DNA from: Lachnospiraceae bacterium
Lineage (GTDB): Bacteria; Bacillota; Clostridia; Lachnospirales; Lachnospiraceae
Direction of reading: 5' to 3'
Assembly (NCBI GenBank): GCA_900770785.1
Contig: CAAGLJ010000060.1
Coordinates: 1-16,801 of the forward strand
DNA: 16,801 bases
The position numbers were made by a program, and so were the translations under genes. Shown in pieces: positions 5,567 through 14,315 of this stretch (the stretch's first letter is position 1; each line of letters begins with the position of its first letter). The notes beneath the pieces are model-generated. The model saw only the letters and a list, made by a program, of their open reading frames with translations, was not told the DNA's origin and searched no databases.

Positions 5567-8077
5567 ATGGAACAGTATGGCTATAGAGCATCCGGAAAGC
5601 AGGAAGAAAGAACCGTATACCGACAGGAAGAACTAAGGGGGATGACAACCTTTCATTTACGAGAAATCTGCCAGAAAGAAAAGCTGGTAGTTCCCATGGC
5701 CTCCCGGCTGGACAGGGAAGAGTTAATCCGGTTTATTATGCGTTATCGGGGACTGCGGGAACATATGCAGATTAAAGACTTTGTGGATGGTGGTCTGGAG
5801 GCCCTGCAAGGACTGGTTAATAAGCTGGAATTATTACCGGATAACCATTCTAGTATTACGGTTCCTTCGCACCTTATTCTTTATGAAGGTGAGGGTATTG
5901 AACTGACTGATCATTATGAAGTGAGTAGTAGTAATGTTGATCTGTATGAAGGAAATGTTCTGCTGGTAGATGAACAGTATCACGTTTATACCTGTTTTTA
6001 TCTACAAAAGATAAAGGATAGGGGGGTCTTTTTACGAAAGGGAAAAGACGTACCTATTATCAGGGCAGAAGGGCATCAGTTTTCCATACTTTACTTTAAA
6101 CGAGAAGATGTGTCAGAGATTCTATATGAAATTTATCATGGAAGGCAAATCAGCATTCCCAGGCAGGCAAGTTGTATTCAGATTCCACTGTTGGCTGTAG
6201 ATATTCGACAGACAGAAGAAACCAGCTTGCCGCTAATCATTGATTTTGGCAGTTCTAACACTACTCTTGGTATGTATTGTCAAGATGGAACCAGTGAAAT
6301 TGTCAAAACAGCAGATATCAATGGGAAAGAATATAGAGAAAGCACACTAATCCCCAGTATTATTGGAATAAAAGGGATAAAAGAAGGACAGCCAGTTTAC
6401 TGCTTTGGTTATGAAGCGAAGGCTTTAGCCGGAAAATCTTATCAAGATGAAGATAGCCCTTTGTTTTATGATATAAAGCGCTGGGTAAGTGCACCGGATA
6501 GAAAACAACAGGTAATTACAACGGGAGGAGTTAAGCTTGAACTAAAGAGAACTCAGATGCTGGAAGCATATATGCGATACCTGATTGGGCTGGCAGAACA
6601 GCAATTTAAATTGAAATTCAAAAACATTCAGCTTCTGGCTCCGGTAAGGCAGACCGAACGATTTGCCGGGATATTCAGGGAAATTTTACCGGATATGAAT
6701 GTGGAATGCAGTCTGGATGAGGGAATGGCTGTTCTGTTTGACAGTATTCATGAGTTGATCCAATCCCAAAGGTATATAGAAGGAGTATGGTATCAGGCCT
6801 TAATTATGGATTGTGGAGGAGGAACCACGGATTTAACATCCGGTAAATTTCGCATACAGAATAATCGAGTATCCTATGAAGTAGATCTGGAAACCGGATA
6901 TGAAAATGGAAATACAAATTTTGGGGGAAATAATCTGACCTTTCGCATTTTACAGCTAATTAAGATCAGATTACTTGAAACAACGGGCTATCCGCAGTTT
7001 CATTTTGATTTGGAATCCTTTACCGGAGGAGAAAGTCGAATATATGAAACTTTAGAACGATTGTATGAGGATGCTGAACATATTTTGCCCACCAGATTTT
7101 CTGAATATGAGCAAAAGAGCCGAGAAGAGTATTTTGGAGTAAAAAATAATTATTATCATCTTTTTCGTGTAGCAGAGGCGGTAAAGGAGAGCTTTTTTCA
7201 GCGGCATTTCCGCTATGAATTAAAACTGGGAACAGAGGGCTTATTGAAAGAAGATGAAGGAATTTTGATAGATAAATGGAGACTTTCAATAAAGGAAAAG
7301 GGGAGAATATGCCCGCTGAGGAAAGAAATAATCTTTTCCTTTTATTTATATGAGATTGAAAATTTATTAAGACCGGACATCTATGGATTAATGACCCAAT
7401 TTTTAGAACGTCCTTTTGTCAGTGGAGAATTATCAGAGTATGGGATGTTGAAACTTACCGGACAATCCTGTAAATCACACTTGTTTACAGAGGGATTAAA
7501 GGAATTTGTTCCAGGAAGGCTGATTCGCAATGAGCGTGGAGAAGACAATGGAAGTGAACTGAAAATGTGCTGCCTTCAGGGAGCAGTTAATTACTTCAAA
7601 AACTGTAAGCTGGGATATATGAAGATTAATCAGGGCAGTCGGGTAAATGCTCTTCCATATGCGGTTATGGCATACACTCATGAAAATAAAGAAAAGATTT
7701 TAATCCAAAGCCTACAGAAAGAACAGGATATTGGATATATCTCCCGCTTTAAAATTGGTGAGCAGTTGGATTTATATCTTCGTGATGAGAAAGGAAATAA
7801 ACTAAAAGTATTTCATTTTCCTTATCATTTAAGCCAGTTTACAAAGGTGACCCAGGAAGAAATAAACGAACGATATAAAGGAACGGTTATTCAGGAAGAA
7901 ACAGATACTATTTTGGAAGGAGAAATTAAATTCTTTGTGTGGGCATCAAAAGAAAAATGGGGATTTTTAATTCTCCCGATTTTACGTGAAAATGATTTAC
8001 TAAGACAGGGAGAAGAGACATTCTTTGCGTTTGAGGATGACACATGGGAAGAGAACTTTTTTGATGGAAGGAAATAA
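5567..8077 (+). CDS. Hsp70/actin-fold ATPase with SAP-like N-terminal domain
   Basis: An 836-residue protein. Residues about 26-60 resemble a SAP-type helix-turn-helix (TTFHLREICQKEKLVV...LDREELIRFI). After a ~160-residue novel segment the actin/Hsp70 ATPase fold begins: phosphate-1 loop DFGSSNTTLG at 226, phosphate-2 loop DCGGGTTDLT at 415, and an adenosine-type motif LTGQSCKSHL near 630. It is much longer than DnaK before its ATPase core and has no recognisable classical substrate-binding lid. It is therefore a divergent Hsp70-like protein, plausibly served by the J-protein at 1453-1785. The ATG at 5567 has GGGGA at 5556-5560, six bases away, and is preferred over GTG 5564. Its role in assembly, disassembly or substrate loading is inferred from context. 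A scaffold-like, MreB-like role is the alternative. Confidence 0.85.
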   Translation: MEQYGYRASGKQEERTVYRQEELRGMTTFHLREICQKEKLVVPMASRLDREELIRFIMRYRGLREHMQIKDFVDGGLEALQGLVNKLELLPDNHSSITVPSHLILYEGEGIELTDHYEVSSSNVDLYEGNVLLVDEQYHVYTCFYLQKIKDRGVFLRKGKDVPIIRAEGHQFSILYFKREDVSEILYEIYHGRQISIPRQASCIQIPLLAVDIRQTEETSLPLIIDFGSSNTTLGMYCQDGTSEIVKTADINGKEYRESTLIPSIIGIKGIKEGQPVYCFGYEAKALAGKSYQDEDSPLFYDIKRWVSAPDRKQQVITTGGVKLELKRTQMLEAYMRYLIGLAEQQFKLKFKNIQLLAPVRQTERFAGIFREILPDMNVECSLDEGMAVLFDSIHELIQSQRYIEGVWYQALIMDCGGGTTDLTSGKFRIQNNRVSYEVDLETGYENGNTNFGGNNLTFRILQLIKIRLLETTGYPQFHFDLESFTGGESRIYETLERLYEDAEHILPTRFSEYEQKSREEYFGVKNNYYHLFRVAEAVKESFFQRHFRYELKLGTEGLLKEDEGILIDKWRLSIKEKGRICPLRKEIIFSFYLYEIENLLRPDIYGLMTQFLERPFVSGELSEYGMLKLTGQSCKSHLFTEGLKEFVPGRLIRNERGEDNGSELKMCCLQGAVNYFKNCKLGYMKINQGSRVNALPYAVMAYTHENKEKILIQSLQKEQDIGYISRFKIGEQLDLYLRDEKGNKLKVFHFPYHLSQFTKVTQEEINERYKGTVIQEETDTILEGEIKFFVWASKEKWGFLILPILRENDLLRQGEETFFAFEDDTWEENFFDGRK

Positions 8078-8080
8078 TGT

Positions 8081-9361
8081 ATGGGCAATATGGAGGAGAT
8101 GATCAGAGAAGAAATAGGTAAGATCAGCAGTCTGAGTGACCGGGTTTTATTTAAAGAGATAGTAGAGCAGATTTTCCTTTCTCTTTATGAAACTAATCAG
8201 GAGATGTATACAGAACTGGAAGAACGAGTGATGAACGAGCTTTCCCTGGATATTAACCGTTATCGAATTTCCAGTCTGGTGGTGGATAAATACTATATTG
8301 ACCGTTCTCATCATTTCCTTTCACCTATTCGGGAAGAGGATTTAAGGGAAAGGCGCTGCAATTTAGAAACAATAAAAAAGGATTGGGAAATAAAGGGAAA
8401 AAGTCTGGTTAAAAGATTTTTTATGGAGGCAGATTATCTGCAAATTAAAAAATTTCTGGAAAAGAAATACCTAAAAGGAAGCATTATTACGGATAAAAGA
8501 GAATTGTCAGTGGAATTTCTTCTAAAGCAAAATACAGACTATTTAGAGGAAATCAGCCATTTATATGAAATCTTTATCCATAACGGTATTCCCTGGCAAA
8601 CCTTAAATACTCCCTACTTATATAAATTTGTGGATGTATATTTCCCATATACAGAAGTCGTCTTTGAGGCACAGGAAAAAATAAAAGAGGTCAAAGTGAA
8701 TCTGGAGGAATTTGCAGGAATGGCCCATGAGCATTATTTACCCCTTTGGAATATTCAGAAACTGACCTTAAACAGTGTCGGCTTTCCGGTTCCCTGTGAA
8801 GACCATGAAAATTTTGAGCATACCATATCCATCAGAGACTATGGGGACAATCAGGTTTATTTAATTGATGATAACAGCCACATGTTTCATTTACAGCAGC
8901 TTCCTGGAAAGCTGGTAGTTACAGCAAAGGAGGCAGAGGCAAAAAAGTGGAGGGTGCTGATGATTCGGAAGGGAGAAAGTAAGAAATTTGAACGTTTTGA
9001 CTTTCCATTAATGGAAAATATAAGAAATGACAGCTTTCCGGAGCTGTTTTGGAAAAAGCAGGGAGTAGAAGTAAAGACTAAAGCAGAGCTTGATCGATTT
9101 ATCAGAGGCTTTAGGCTTGACGAGTATGTAAAGTTTAAAGGCTTTGAAATCTGTGATTATCCGGAAAATGAGGAAGAAACCTATTCCATGAATAGCTTTA
9201 TTTTGGATGAGATACGAAGAAAGGATTCAAGGAAGAGTTTACTTCTTTATTTTCAAGGAAGTCATAAGTACGAATGGTTACAGAGGGACATGATGAGCTT
9301 TCTGGTATCAGAGGTTCAGCTTTTGTATCCGGAATATCAGTGTCTGGGAAGGCTGGAGTGA
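8081..9361 (+). CDS. Uncharacterised 426-residue protein, candidate baseplate component
   Basis: A large soluble protein with no membrane helix, signal peptide or motif that I recognise. The first ~45 residues look helical and amphipathic (EEIGKISSLSDRVLFKEIVEQI). The remainder mixes helices and strands, with many aromatic and charged residues. The ATG at 8081 is served by GGAAGG at 8066-8071 and lies three bases after the Hsp70-like stop, so the two are probably co-translated. Position, just before three further unknown genes and the first VgrG-like gene, matches where baseplate wedge genes sit in phage tails and injection systems. That is the only ground for the baseplate suggestion. Homology searching by profile or structure would be needed to name it. 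Confidence 0.7.
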   Translation: MGNMEEMIREEIGKISSLSDRVLFKEIVEQIFLSLYETNQEMYTELEERVMNELSLDINRYRISSLVVDKYYIDRSHHFLSPIREEDLRERRCNLETIKKDWEIKGKSLVKRFFMEADYLQIKKFLEKKYLKGSIITDKRELSVEFLLKQNTDYLEEISHLYEIFIHNGIPWQTLNTPYLYKFVDVYFPYTEVVFEAQEKIKEVKVNLEEFAGMAHEHYLPLWNIQKLTLNSVGFPVPCEDHENFEHTISIRDYGDNQVYLIDDNSHMFHLQQLPGKLVVTAKEAEAKKWRVLMIRKGESKKFERFDFPLMENIRNDSFPELFWKKQGVEVKTKAELDRFIRGFRLDEYVKFKGFEICDYPENEEETYSMNSFILDEIRRKDSRKSLLLYFQGSHKYEWLQRDMMSFLVSEVQLLYPEYQCLGRLE

Positions 9362-9376
9362 TAAAGGGGGAGGTAA

Positions 9377-10072
9377 ATGAACTATCTTTGGGAAATCCTT
9401 TTACAGGCAAAAAAACAGGGAATCAGTGAAAACAGGCTACAGTTTATACTACCCCACAGATACAGTCCCTATCAGGAGCTGTCCAGACAGTATTTAAATG
9501 TGACTCACCTGGAAGAACCCTTTCAAATAGAAATTAATCCCTATTATCGTTTTCTGTCCTTGTTTAAATCAATTAATCATCCGGATTTAGAAGAGTTTGG
9601 AGATATACGAAAAGGGTTATTCCAATTGCTGATGCATCAGGTGGGAGAAAATGATGTAAAAATGGGTATGACCCGGGAGGAATACTTTAAAAAGATTTTG
9701 ATTAAGGCCTTAGAGGAAGGGGTATACGGAAAAGAAAAAACAGATGAATTTGCACTTTTTACCAGGGAAGAAAAAGAAATTCTTCTGGAGGGAATCCTTA
9801 ACCTGTATCGTACAGGAGACAGCTTAACACTTTTTAAGCAAATTCTCTGCACCCTTCTTAAAGGCTGTATTGTCTATGAAAATCGGGATGAAGCATTTTT
9901 TTTGATGATTTATATTGGGCAAAAAGAAAGTGGGAATTTAAGAAAAAAAGTAAGCTTTTTACTGGACTTTTTTTTGGGTATTCAGTATAGGACAGAAATT
10001 TACTATGAATATCATTTTGGCATCATTGATGTAGAAGAAACTATGTTTATTGATGAAATTACCATTTGTTAG
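9377..10072 (+). CDS. Uncharacterised 231-residue protein, candidate baseplate component
   Basis: A soluble, mostly helical protein. The N-terminus reads LWEILLQAKKQGISENRLQFI, and a central helical region (about 60-170) precedes a C-terminal segment with short strands and many aromatic residues (YRTEIYYEYHFG). There is no catalytic motif or membrane segment. It has a strong ribosome binding site (GGGGGAGG, 9366-9373) three bases before the ATG at 9377, a short spacing compared with neighbouring genes. It sits inside the tight series 8081-11525 preceding the VgrG-like gene. The constant order of such small unknowns with spike genes argues for a structural or assembly part of the apparatus. 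I do not recognise the family. Confidence 0.7.
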   Translation: MNYLWEILLQAKKQGISENRLQFILPHRYSPYQELSRQYLNVTHLEEPFQIEINPYYRFLSLFKSINHPDLEEFGDIRKGLFQLLMHQVGENDVKMGMTREEYFKKILIKALEEGVYGKEKTDEFALFTREEKEILLEGILNLYRTGDSLTLFKQILCTLLKGCIVYENRDEAFFLMIYIGQKESGNLRKKVSFLLDFFLGIQYRTEIYYEYHFGIIDVEETMFIDEITIC

Positions 10073-10081
10073 GAGGGTGTA

Positions 10082-10855
10082 ATGTTTCAATATTTATCTC
10101 CACAGTTTATTCATAAAGCAATCTTAAAGAAACAAATGCTGGATGAATTACGGGATTATCCAAGGGTCATCAGCCAGATGCTGATGGCAGAGCATGGAAA
10201 CGGCATTATTCGGGGAACAGGAATTTCATGGGATAATGAGCGCTTAAGCATAGCACCGGGGCTTCTTGTTCACAGAGGGAATATCTATCGAATGGAAACA
10301 GAGTACCGGCTGCGCTGCTCTTTTGTAGACCGGCTTACTTATTTAAAGGTGCGTTTTATGACCAGCACCGGAGAAAAGGGATTATCCGGAAGCATAGGGG
10401 AAATTTATTATGATGAATATCCTGCTGAGAGGGAAGAGATAGAGCTTGGGCGGTTTCGCTTGCAGGAGGGGGCAAGACTTAGGACAGAGTATGAAAGTGT
10501 AGAGGATTACCAAACAGAGTTTGATACCCTTAATCGAATCCACATGCCCTGGGTCTGTCCTGGAGGAATAGGACTTTGGCCAAAACTTCTTTTGGACTAT
10601 GGAAAAGAACTGTTAAATACGGGAACGGACAATCCGGTGGATATTTCCTTAGCCATGCAGCTATTGGGAAATCATGGAGAGGTTTCAGGAGAACTCCTTT
10701 TATGGTACATCAAAAAGATTACAGGGGAGAGTTTTCAGGAAGCAGACAATGGGAAAGTATATAGCAGGCTTTTACGAATTCTTCGGGGAAGAAAAAATGG
10801 ACAGAAGGAGCTCGGGGAGAGGGAACGAAAGACAAAACAAATGCTGCTGATATAG
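10082..10855 (+). CDS. Uncharacterised 257-residue protein with baseplate-like N-terminus
   Basis: The N-terminal part (about residues 1-75) has a helix followed by GNGIIRGTGISW...LSIAPGLLVHRGNIYRM. This alternation of short strands and Gly-Pro turns resembles the small beta-sandwich found at the start of some baseplate, TssK-like or fibre-anchoring proteins. The resemblance is to pattern rather than identity, so it is weak evidence. The middle is strand-rich; the C-terminal third is helical and ends in a strongly basic tail (RGRKNGQKELGERERKTKQ). It starts with ATG after AGGAGG at 10071-10076 and overlaps nothing. Its position among unknown genes just before VgrG supports a structural role. 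An adaptor linking baseplate to another component is the best guess. Confidence 0.68.
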   Translation: MFQYLSPQFIHKAILKKQMLDELRDYPRVISQMLMAEHGNGIIRGTGISWDNERLSIAPGLLVHRGNIYRMETEYRLRCSFVDRLTYLKVRFMTSTGEKGLSGSIGEIYYDEYPAEREEIELGRFRLQEGARLRTEYESVEDYQTEFDTLNRIHMPWVCPGGIGLWPKLLLDYGKELLNTGTDNPVDISLAMQLLGNHGEVSGELLLWYIKKITGESFQEADNGKVYSRLLRILRGRKNGQKELGERERKTKQMLLI

Positions 10856-10880
10856 GAGCAAGTCGGGAAAGGATGTACAT

Positions 10881-11525
10881 ATGGATTTTGCAGATGAACG
10901 GATAGCTTTATTGGAAAGGGAATTCAGAAGACAAAAGTGGGAAGAACAGGAAAAGGAGAAGCAGGAAGCGGCACCAAAAGAAGAGGCAAAAACCTTAAGC
11001 TTTGAAGAAATTTTAGCGGGGGTAAGGGAAGGAGGACTGGTATTTCCCAATAAAGAGACTTTTTATTTTGAGATAAGAGAATACTTTGAGGATCAAATCC
11101 CCATGGCACGATTCAGCCATTTCTTTACCGCAGTAGAGGAAAAGGAAGGTGTTACCATTTACGTCAACCATGACAGAGAAGTAAGTCAGTTGATTACGGT
11201 AGCAGATAAGCCACATCAAAAAGAGAGCATGGATGTCTGGAAAAAGCGAATGGAAAATGGGATGAGGGCTGTGGGAACCTACGCTAAGGTAGAAAAAAAG
11301 CAGGAGCTAAACTATGTGGATTATCTGTCCTATCGTACACCGACAAAGAAAGGCTGGGTTTTTAATCTGATTTTTCGGGTTCGTTATGGCAGCAGTCGAG
11401 TAATTGGAAACTATAATTGTTATGAAAAGGATAAGGAAACCATAGGCCTGATTTTAGAGGCCCTGATCTGCCGTATGGATGAACTGTTAACTGAAAGAAG
11501 CCGTAAGGAGAAAAAGGAGGACTAA
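10881..11525 (+). CDS. Uncharacterised 214-residue protein, possible DUF1795/EagR-like loading chaperone
   Basis: The first 45 residues are a charged helix (FADERIALLEREFRRQKWEEQEKEK). After residue ~55 the predicted order is strand (LVFPNKETFYFEI), strand pair around 88-110 (VTIYVNHDREVSQLITVA), helix (MDVWKKRMENGMRAV), a long antiparallel run (VDYLSYRTPT...RVIGNYNCYEKD), then a closing helix (TIGLILEALICRM). This order fits the PsbP/DcrB-type fold of DUF1795 proteins, which in T6SS (EagR) are chaperones for effectors loaded onto VgrG. The gene sits three bases before a VgrG-like gene, as eag genes often sit beside vgrG. Fold matching by eye is weak, so this remains a hypothesis; it could equally be a baseplate subunit. 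Confidence 0.6.
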   Translation: MDFADERIALLEREFRRQKWEEQEKEKQEAAPKEEAKTLSFEEILAGVREGGLVFPNKETFYFEIREYFEDQIPMARFSHFFTAVEEKEGVTIYVNHDREVSQLITVADKPHQKESMDVWKKRMENGMRAVGTYAKVEKKQELNYVDYLSYRTPTKKGWVFNLIFRVRYGSSRVIGNYNCYEKDKETIGLILEALICRMDELLTERSRKEKKED

Positions 11526-11528
11526 AAG

Positions 11529-13163
11529 ATGAAGCAGGCAATTACCTATAAAGATATAGCCTTATCTTTAGGAAAAGTCATTTCCCTTGAAGAGCTGAGT
11601 ATCAGGCAAAGTCCAAATTGCCATGGGGAGCTCTGCCTGTCTGCCATACTGGACAGCAAAGAGGAGGAAATGGCTTTTTACGATATGCCGGAAAAGATAA
11701 CCGTAACCTATAAGCAGGAGGGGAGTCAGAGGATACTGTTTAAGGGACTGATTCGAGAAAGCAGTATGAAACAGGTGGGTGAGTATATGGAAGTCAAGCT
11801 AACTGCCTATGATGCAACCTACATTCTGGATACTGCACAAAAGACCAGATCCTTTCAGAATACTTCCAGAACCAGCCATTCGGTGCTGGAAGAAGTAACG
11901 GCAGGCTATTCGGGGTGTATTTGTATGAAAAATATTCCTAATGAAAAAATCGGACAAATATGGTTTCAATATGAAGAGACGGACTGGGAATTTTTGTGCC
12001 GGTTTGCCAGCCATTATGGGGAGCAGGTCTATGCGGATGCCACCTATAAAAATGCACGTTTTCAGGCAGGAGCCTCTGCGGAGAGAATTGAAGTGGATTG
12101 GGAAAACTATCCCTACCGGATAGGAAAGGATTTTAAGCAGTATGCCTATCTGTCACAAAATGGCTTTTCCGATTTGGAGCCAAATGCGTTTTTGCAGTAT
12201 GTGGTGGAAAGCTATGAGTTATATACTCTGGGAAGCAGACTGGCTTATAAAGGGGGAGAATGGATTATTGCCAGTCTCGCAAGAGTCTTAAGAGAAGGCA
12301 TTTTGGTTTGCACCTATATATTAAAGAGGAAGGCTGCCATGCAGGTACCCAAGAAATACAATCGAAGAATTACTGGAATTTCTACTGATGGAAAAGTGGT
12401 ACAGATCCATCGGGATAAGGTCAGAGTCAGGCTGAATGTGGATACCTCCAAGGAGCAGGGTAGCTACTGGTTTCCGTTTTCTACTATGGCGGCGACATCG
12501 GATGGAAGCGGTTGGTATAGTATGCCCCAAAAAGGGGATAGTATTCGGATATACTTTCCCACCAGAGATGAAAAGGAGGGTTATGCCATTACAAAGCATG
12601 ACAGCTATACGCCTGCACCAAAGGCACAGGAGACTTCGCTGATAGCAGGCAGTGCCGGCGGTGGTGCCAGATCTGGCGGAGAATTACCGAGCAGCAGCGG
12701 CTCCTCCGGTGGCTGTTCAGGAACTGCACCGGAGGAAGGCTATGGCGGTGGCGACACAGCGACAGGCCTGCAAAGCTACCCTTCAGAAGTATTGGAGGCA
12801 ACAGATACAGGTGGTATGGCAGATACCGAGGCAGAGAGGGAAAAAAAGGAAAAAGAAAATCCCATGGATGACCCGGAAAAGAGGAATATTTTCACCCAAG
12901 ATGGAAATATGGTACGGCTGGCTCCAACAGGAGTGTTTTTATCTGCCGGCTCTACCAGAGTATCCTTGTATAAGAATGGGGCAATTGCCTTTTATGCACC
13001 AGGAGGAATTACCCTGAATGCAGGAAAACAGCTTTATGTGAATGGAGCAAATATAACTCTGGAAGCAAAAAATATCATCAAGATAGATCAGGAACAAGGG
13101 GTTGATATCAATATAATAAAGCCGTGGATACGCCTGAAAGCAAAAGAAATACATGAAAACTAA
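11529..13163 (+). CDS. VgrG-like spike protein (gp27/gp5 type), complete
   Basis: A 544-residue protein. Residues 1 to ~280 correspond to the gp27-like base (phage late-control D / VgrG family), including the TDWEFLCRFASHYGEQVY segment typical of these proteins. Residues about 287-362 form the gp5-type OB domain (KVRVRLNVDT...YWFPFS...GSGWYSMPQKGDSIRIYFP). A Gly/Ser-rich linker at about 370-413 follows, then a strand-repeat spike at about 452-544 (MVRLAPTGVFLSAG..., ITLNAGKQLYVNGANITLEA). VgrG trimers cap the tube and puncture target membranes. No C-terminal toxin domain is present, so it looks structural. The start has AAGGAGG at 11514-11520, eight bases upstream. It could instead be named a phage-tail gpD homologue. 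Confidence 0.9.
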   Translation: MKQAITYKDIALSLGKVISLEELSIRQSPNCHGELCLSAILDSKEEEMAFYDMPEKITVTYKQEGSQRILFKGLIRESSMKQVGEYMEVKLTAYDATYILDTAQKTRSFQNTSRTSHSVLEEVTAGYSGCICMKNIPNEKIGQIWFQYEETDWEFLCRFASHYGEQVYADATYKNARFQAGASAERIEVDWENYPYRIGKDFKQYAYLSQNGFSDLEPNAFLQYVVESYELYTLGSRLAYKGGEWIIASLARVLREGILVCTYILKRKAAMQVPKKYNRRITGISTDGKVVQIHRDKVRVRLNVDTSKEQGSYWFPFSTMAATSDGSGWYSMPQKGDSIRIYFPTRDEKEGYAITKHDSYTPAPKAQETSLIAGSAGGGARSGGELPSSSGSSGGCSGTAPEEGYGGGDTATGLQSYPSEVLEATDTGGMADTEAEREKKEKENPMDDPEKRNIFTQDGNMVRLAPTGVFLSAGSTRVSLYKNGAIAFYAPGGITLNAGKQLYVNGANITLEAKNIIKIDQEQGVDINIIKPWIRLKAKEIHEN

Positions 13164-13199
13164 GAGGTATCAGAGAAAAGAGAAAGGTAGGATAGGCGT

Positions 13200-14315
13200 A
13201 TGGCATATGATATTCATGAGCTGAAACTAATTGGATTCAAAATAAAAACGCTGCTTAATGTTAGACTTGAACATCAGCCAGGAGACCATGGATGCTTAAA
13301 AATAGAGGCGGATTTAGGAGAGGAAGGAAAGGATTATTCCATTCAGGAAGCCCGGGATGGCCAAAGGGTATTGCTGCGGGGAGTCCGCAAAGAGAAAGAA
13401 GAGACGCTCTTTTGCGGTATAATTACCGAACTGGATGGAAAAAGTGTGGGGAACAGCTATCATATCAGAATTACCGCTTATACCTACAGCTATTTGATGG
13501 ATATAAAAAGACGCTGTCGTTCCTTTCAGGACACTTTCATGACCATGGGAACGTTATTGTCAAAGATAACGGGGGAATATGGCGGGGAATGCCAGATTCT
13601 GTTTGCCGATAGGGCACTGGAAGAGATTGCTGTACAGTACAATGAAACCGATTGGGAGTTTATGAAACGGATGCTGTCAGTATGGAATATCCCTTTAGTA
13701 GCCAGTGAGGTAAGAGAGGGTATTCACCTGTATGCAGGAGTAGCCGGGATTCCCACTAAAATGGATATAAATTCAGTTGAAGGGGCAGAAAAATTATCTG
13801 AGGAAAAGGCTTACTGGATGGAAAAAGGGGTTGAGATAGAGGACGATGAATTTATCCAGTATCATTTAAGATTAAACAGCAGGGCAGTACTTTATTCTCA
13901 GGTGGATTATCGAAAGAGAAGTTGGATAGTCAGCAAACTGGTCTATGAAACCATAGGGGGAAGACTCTATCCTTTAGTCGTCCTTCGCAAGAAAAGCGGC
14001 ATTCGAGAAAAAAGCATTTTCCCTATGGAACTGGTCGGAAGTGCTCTTGAGGGGGAAATTTTACAGGTTAAGGGCGAAAAGGTTCAAATTCATCTGACTA
14101 TTGATGATGAAAGTGAGGACTGCTATTGGTTTCCCTTTTCCACCCCATCTGCTTCAGCAGATGGCAGTGGCTGGTACTATATGCCGGAACCAGGAGATAA
14201 GGTAAGGGTATATTTTCCGACTAAACATACCAGAGAAGTAATTGCCATCAGCGCAGTAAGTACCTATGAAGCTCCTGGTTCTATGAGAAAAGAAAGCAGG
14301 AGGGGAATAAATTGA
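13200..14315 (+). CDS. VgrG-like spike base (gp27 plus OB domain), lacking the spike tip
   Basis: A 371-residue paralogue of the preceding VgrG-like protein. It retains the gp27-like base, including a YNETDWEFMKRMLSVWNIP segment matching TDWEFLCRF, and the OB domain at about 285-362 (GEKVQIHLTID...YWFPFS...GSGWYYMPEPGDKVRVYFP). It stops just after the OB domain, at the point where the linker and beta-helix follow in paralogue 1. The missing spike is encoded by the next gene, whose TTG start overlaps this stop. The pair is therefore a split VgrG. The ATG follows GGTAGGATAGG-type purines 3-13 bases upstream. It probably forms the same trimeric base and docks the separate tip protein. Confidence 0.88.
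   Translation: MAYDIHELKLIGFKIKTLLNVRLEHQPGDHGCLKIEADLGEEGKDYSIQEARDGQRVLLRGVRKEKEETLFCGIITELDGKSVGNSYHIRITAYTYSYLMDIKRRCRSFQDTFMTMGTLLSKITGEYGGECQILFADRALEEIAVQYNETDWEFMKRMLSVWNIPLVASEVREGIHLYAGVAGIPTKMDINSVEGAEKLSEEKAYWMEKGVEIEDDEFIQYHLRLNSRAVLYSQVDYRKRSWIVSKLVYETIGGRLYPLVVLRKKSGIREKSIFPMELVGSALEGEILQVKGEKVQIHLTIDDESEDCYWFPFSTPSASADGSGWYYMPEPGDKVRVYFPTKHTREVIAISAVSTYEAPGSMRKESRRGIN
14298..14305 (+). promoter_or_regulatory. Internal ribosome binding site for the split spike-tip gene
   Basis: AGGAGGGG lies inside the 3' end of the VgrG-like base gene, six bases before the TTG at 14312. It supports independent initiation of the tip gene rather than frameshifting across the overlapping TTGA. 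Confidence 0.75.

Noticed and set aside
12652..13017. Overlapping 121-residue plus-strand reading frame inside the VgrG-like gene
   Set aside because: It lies over the GC-rich linker and spike in another frame, has no ribosome site or recognisable domain, and the VgrG frame explains the sequence.
11529..13163. Toxin domain at the end of the VgrG-like protein
   Set aside because: The C-terminal ~90 residues are regular beta-helix strands with no catalytic motif, matching a structural spike.
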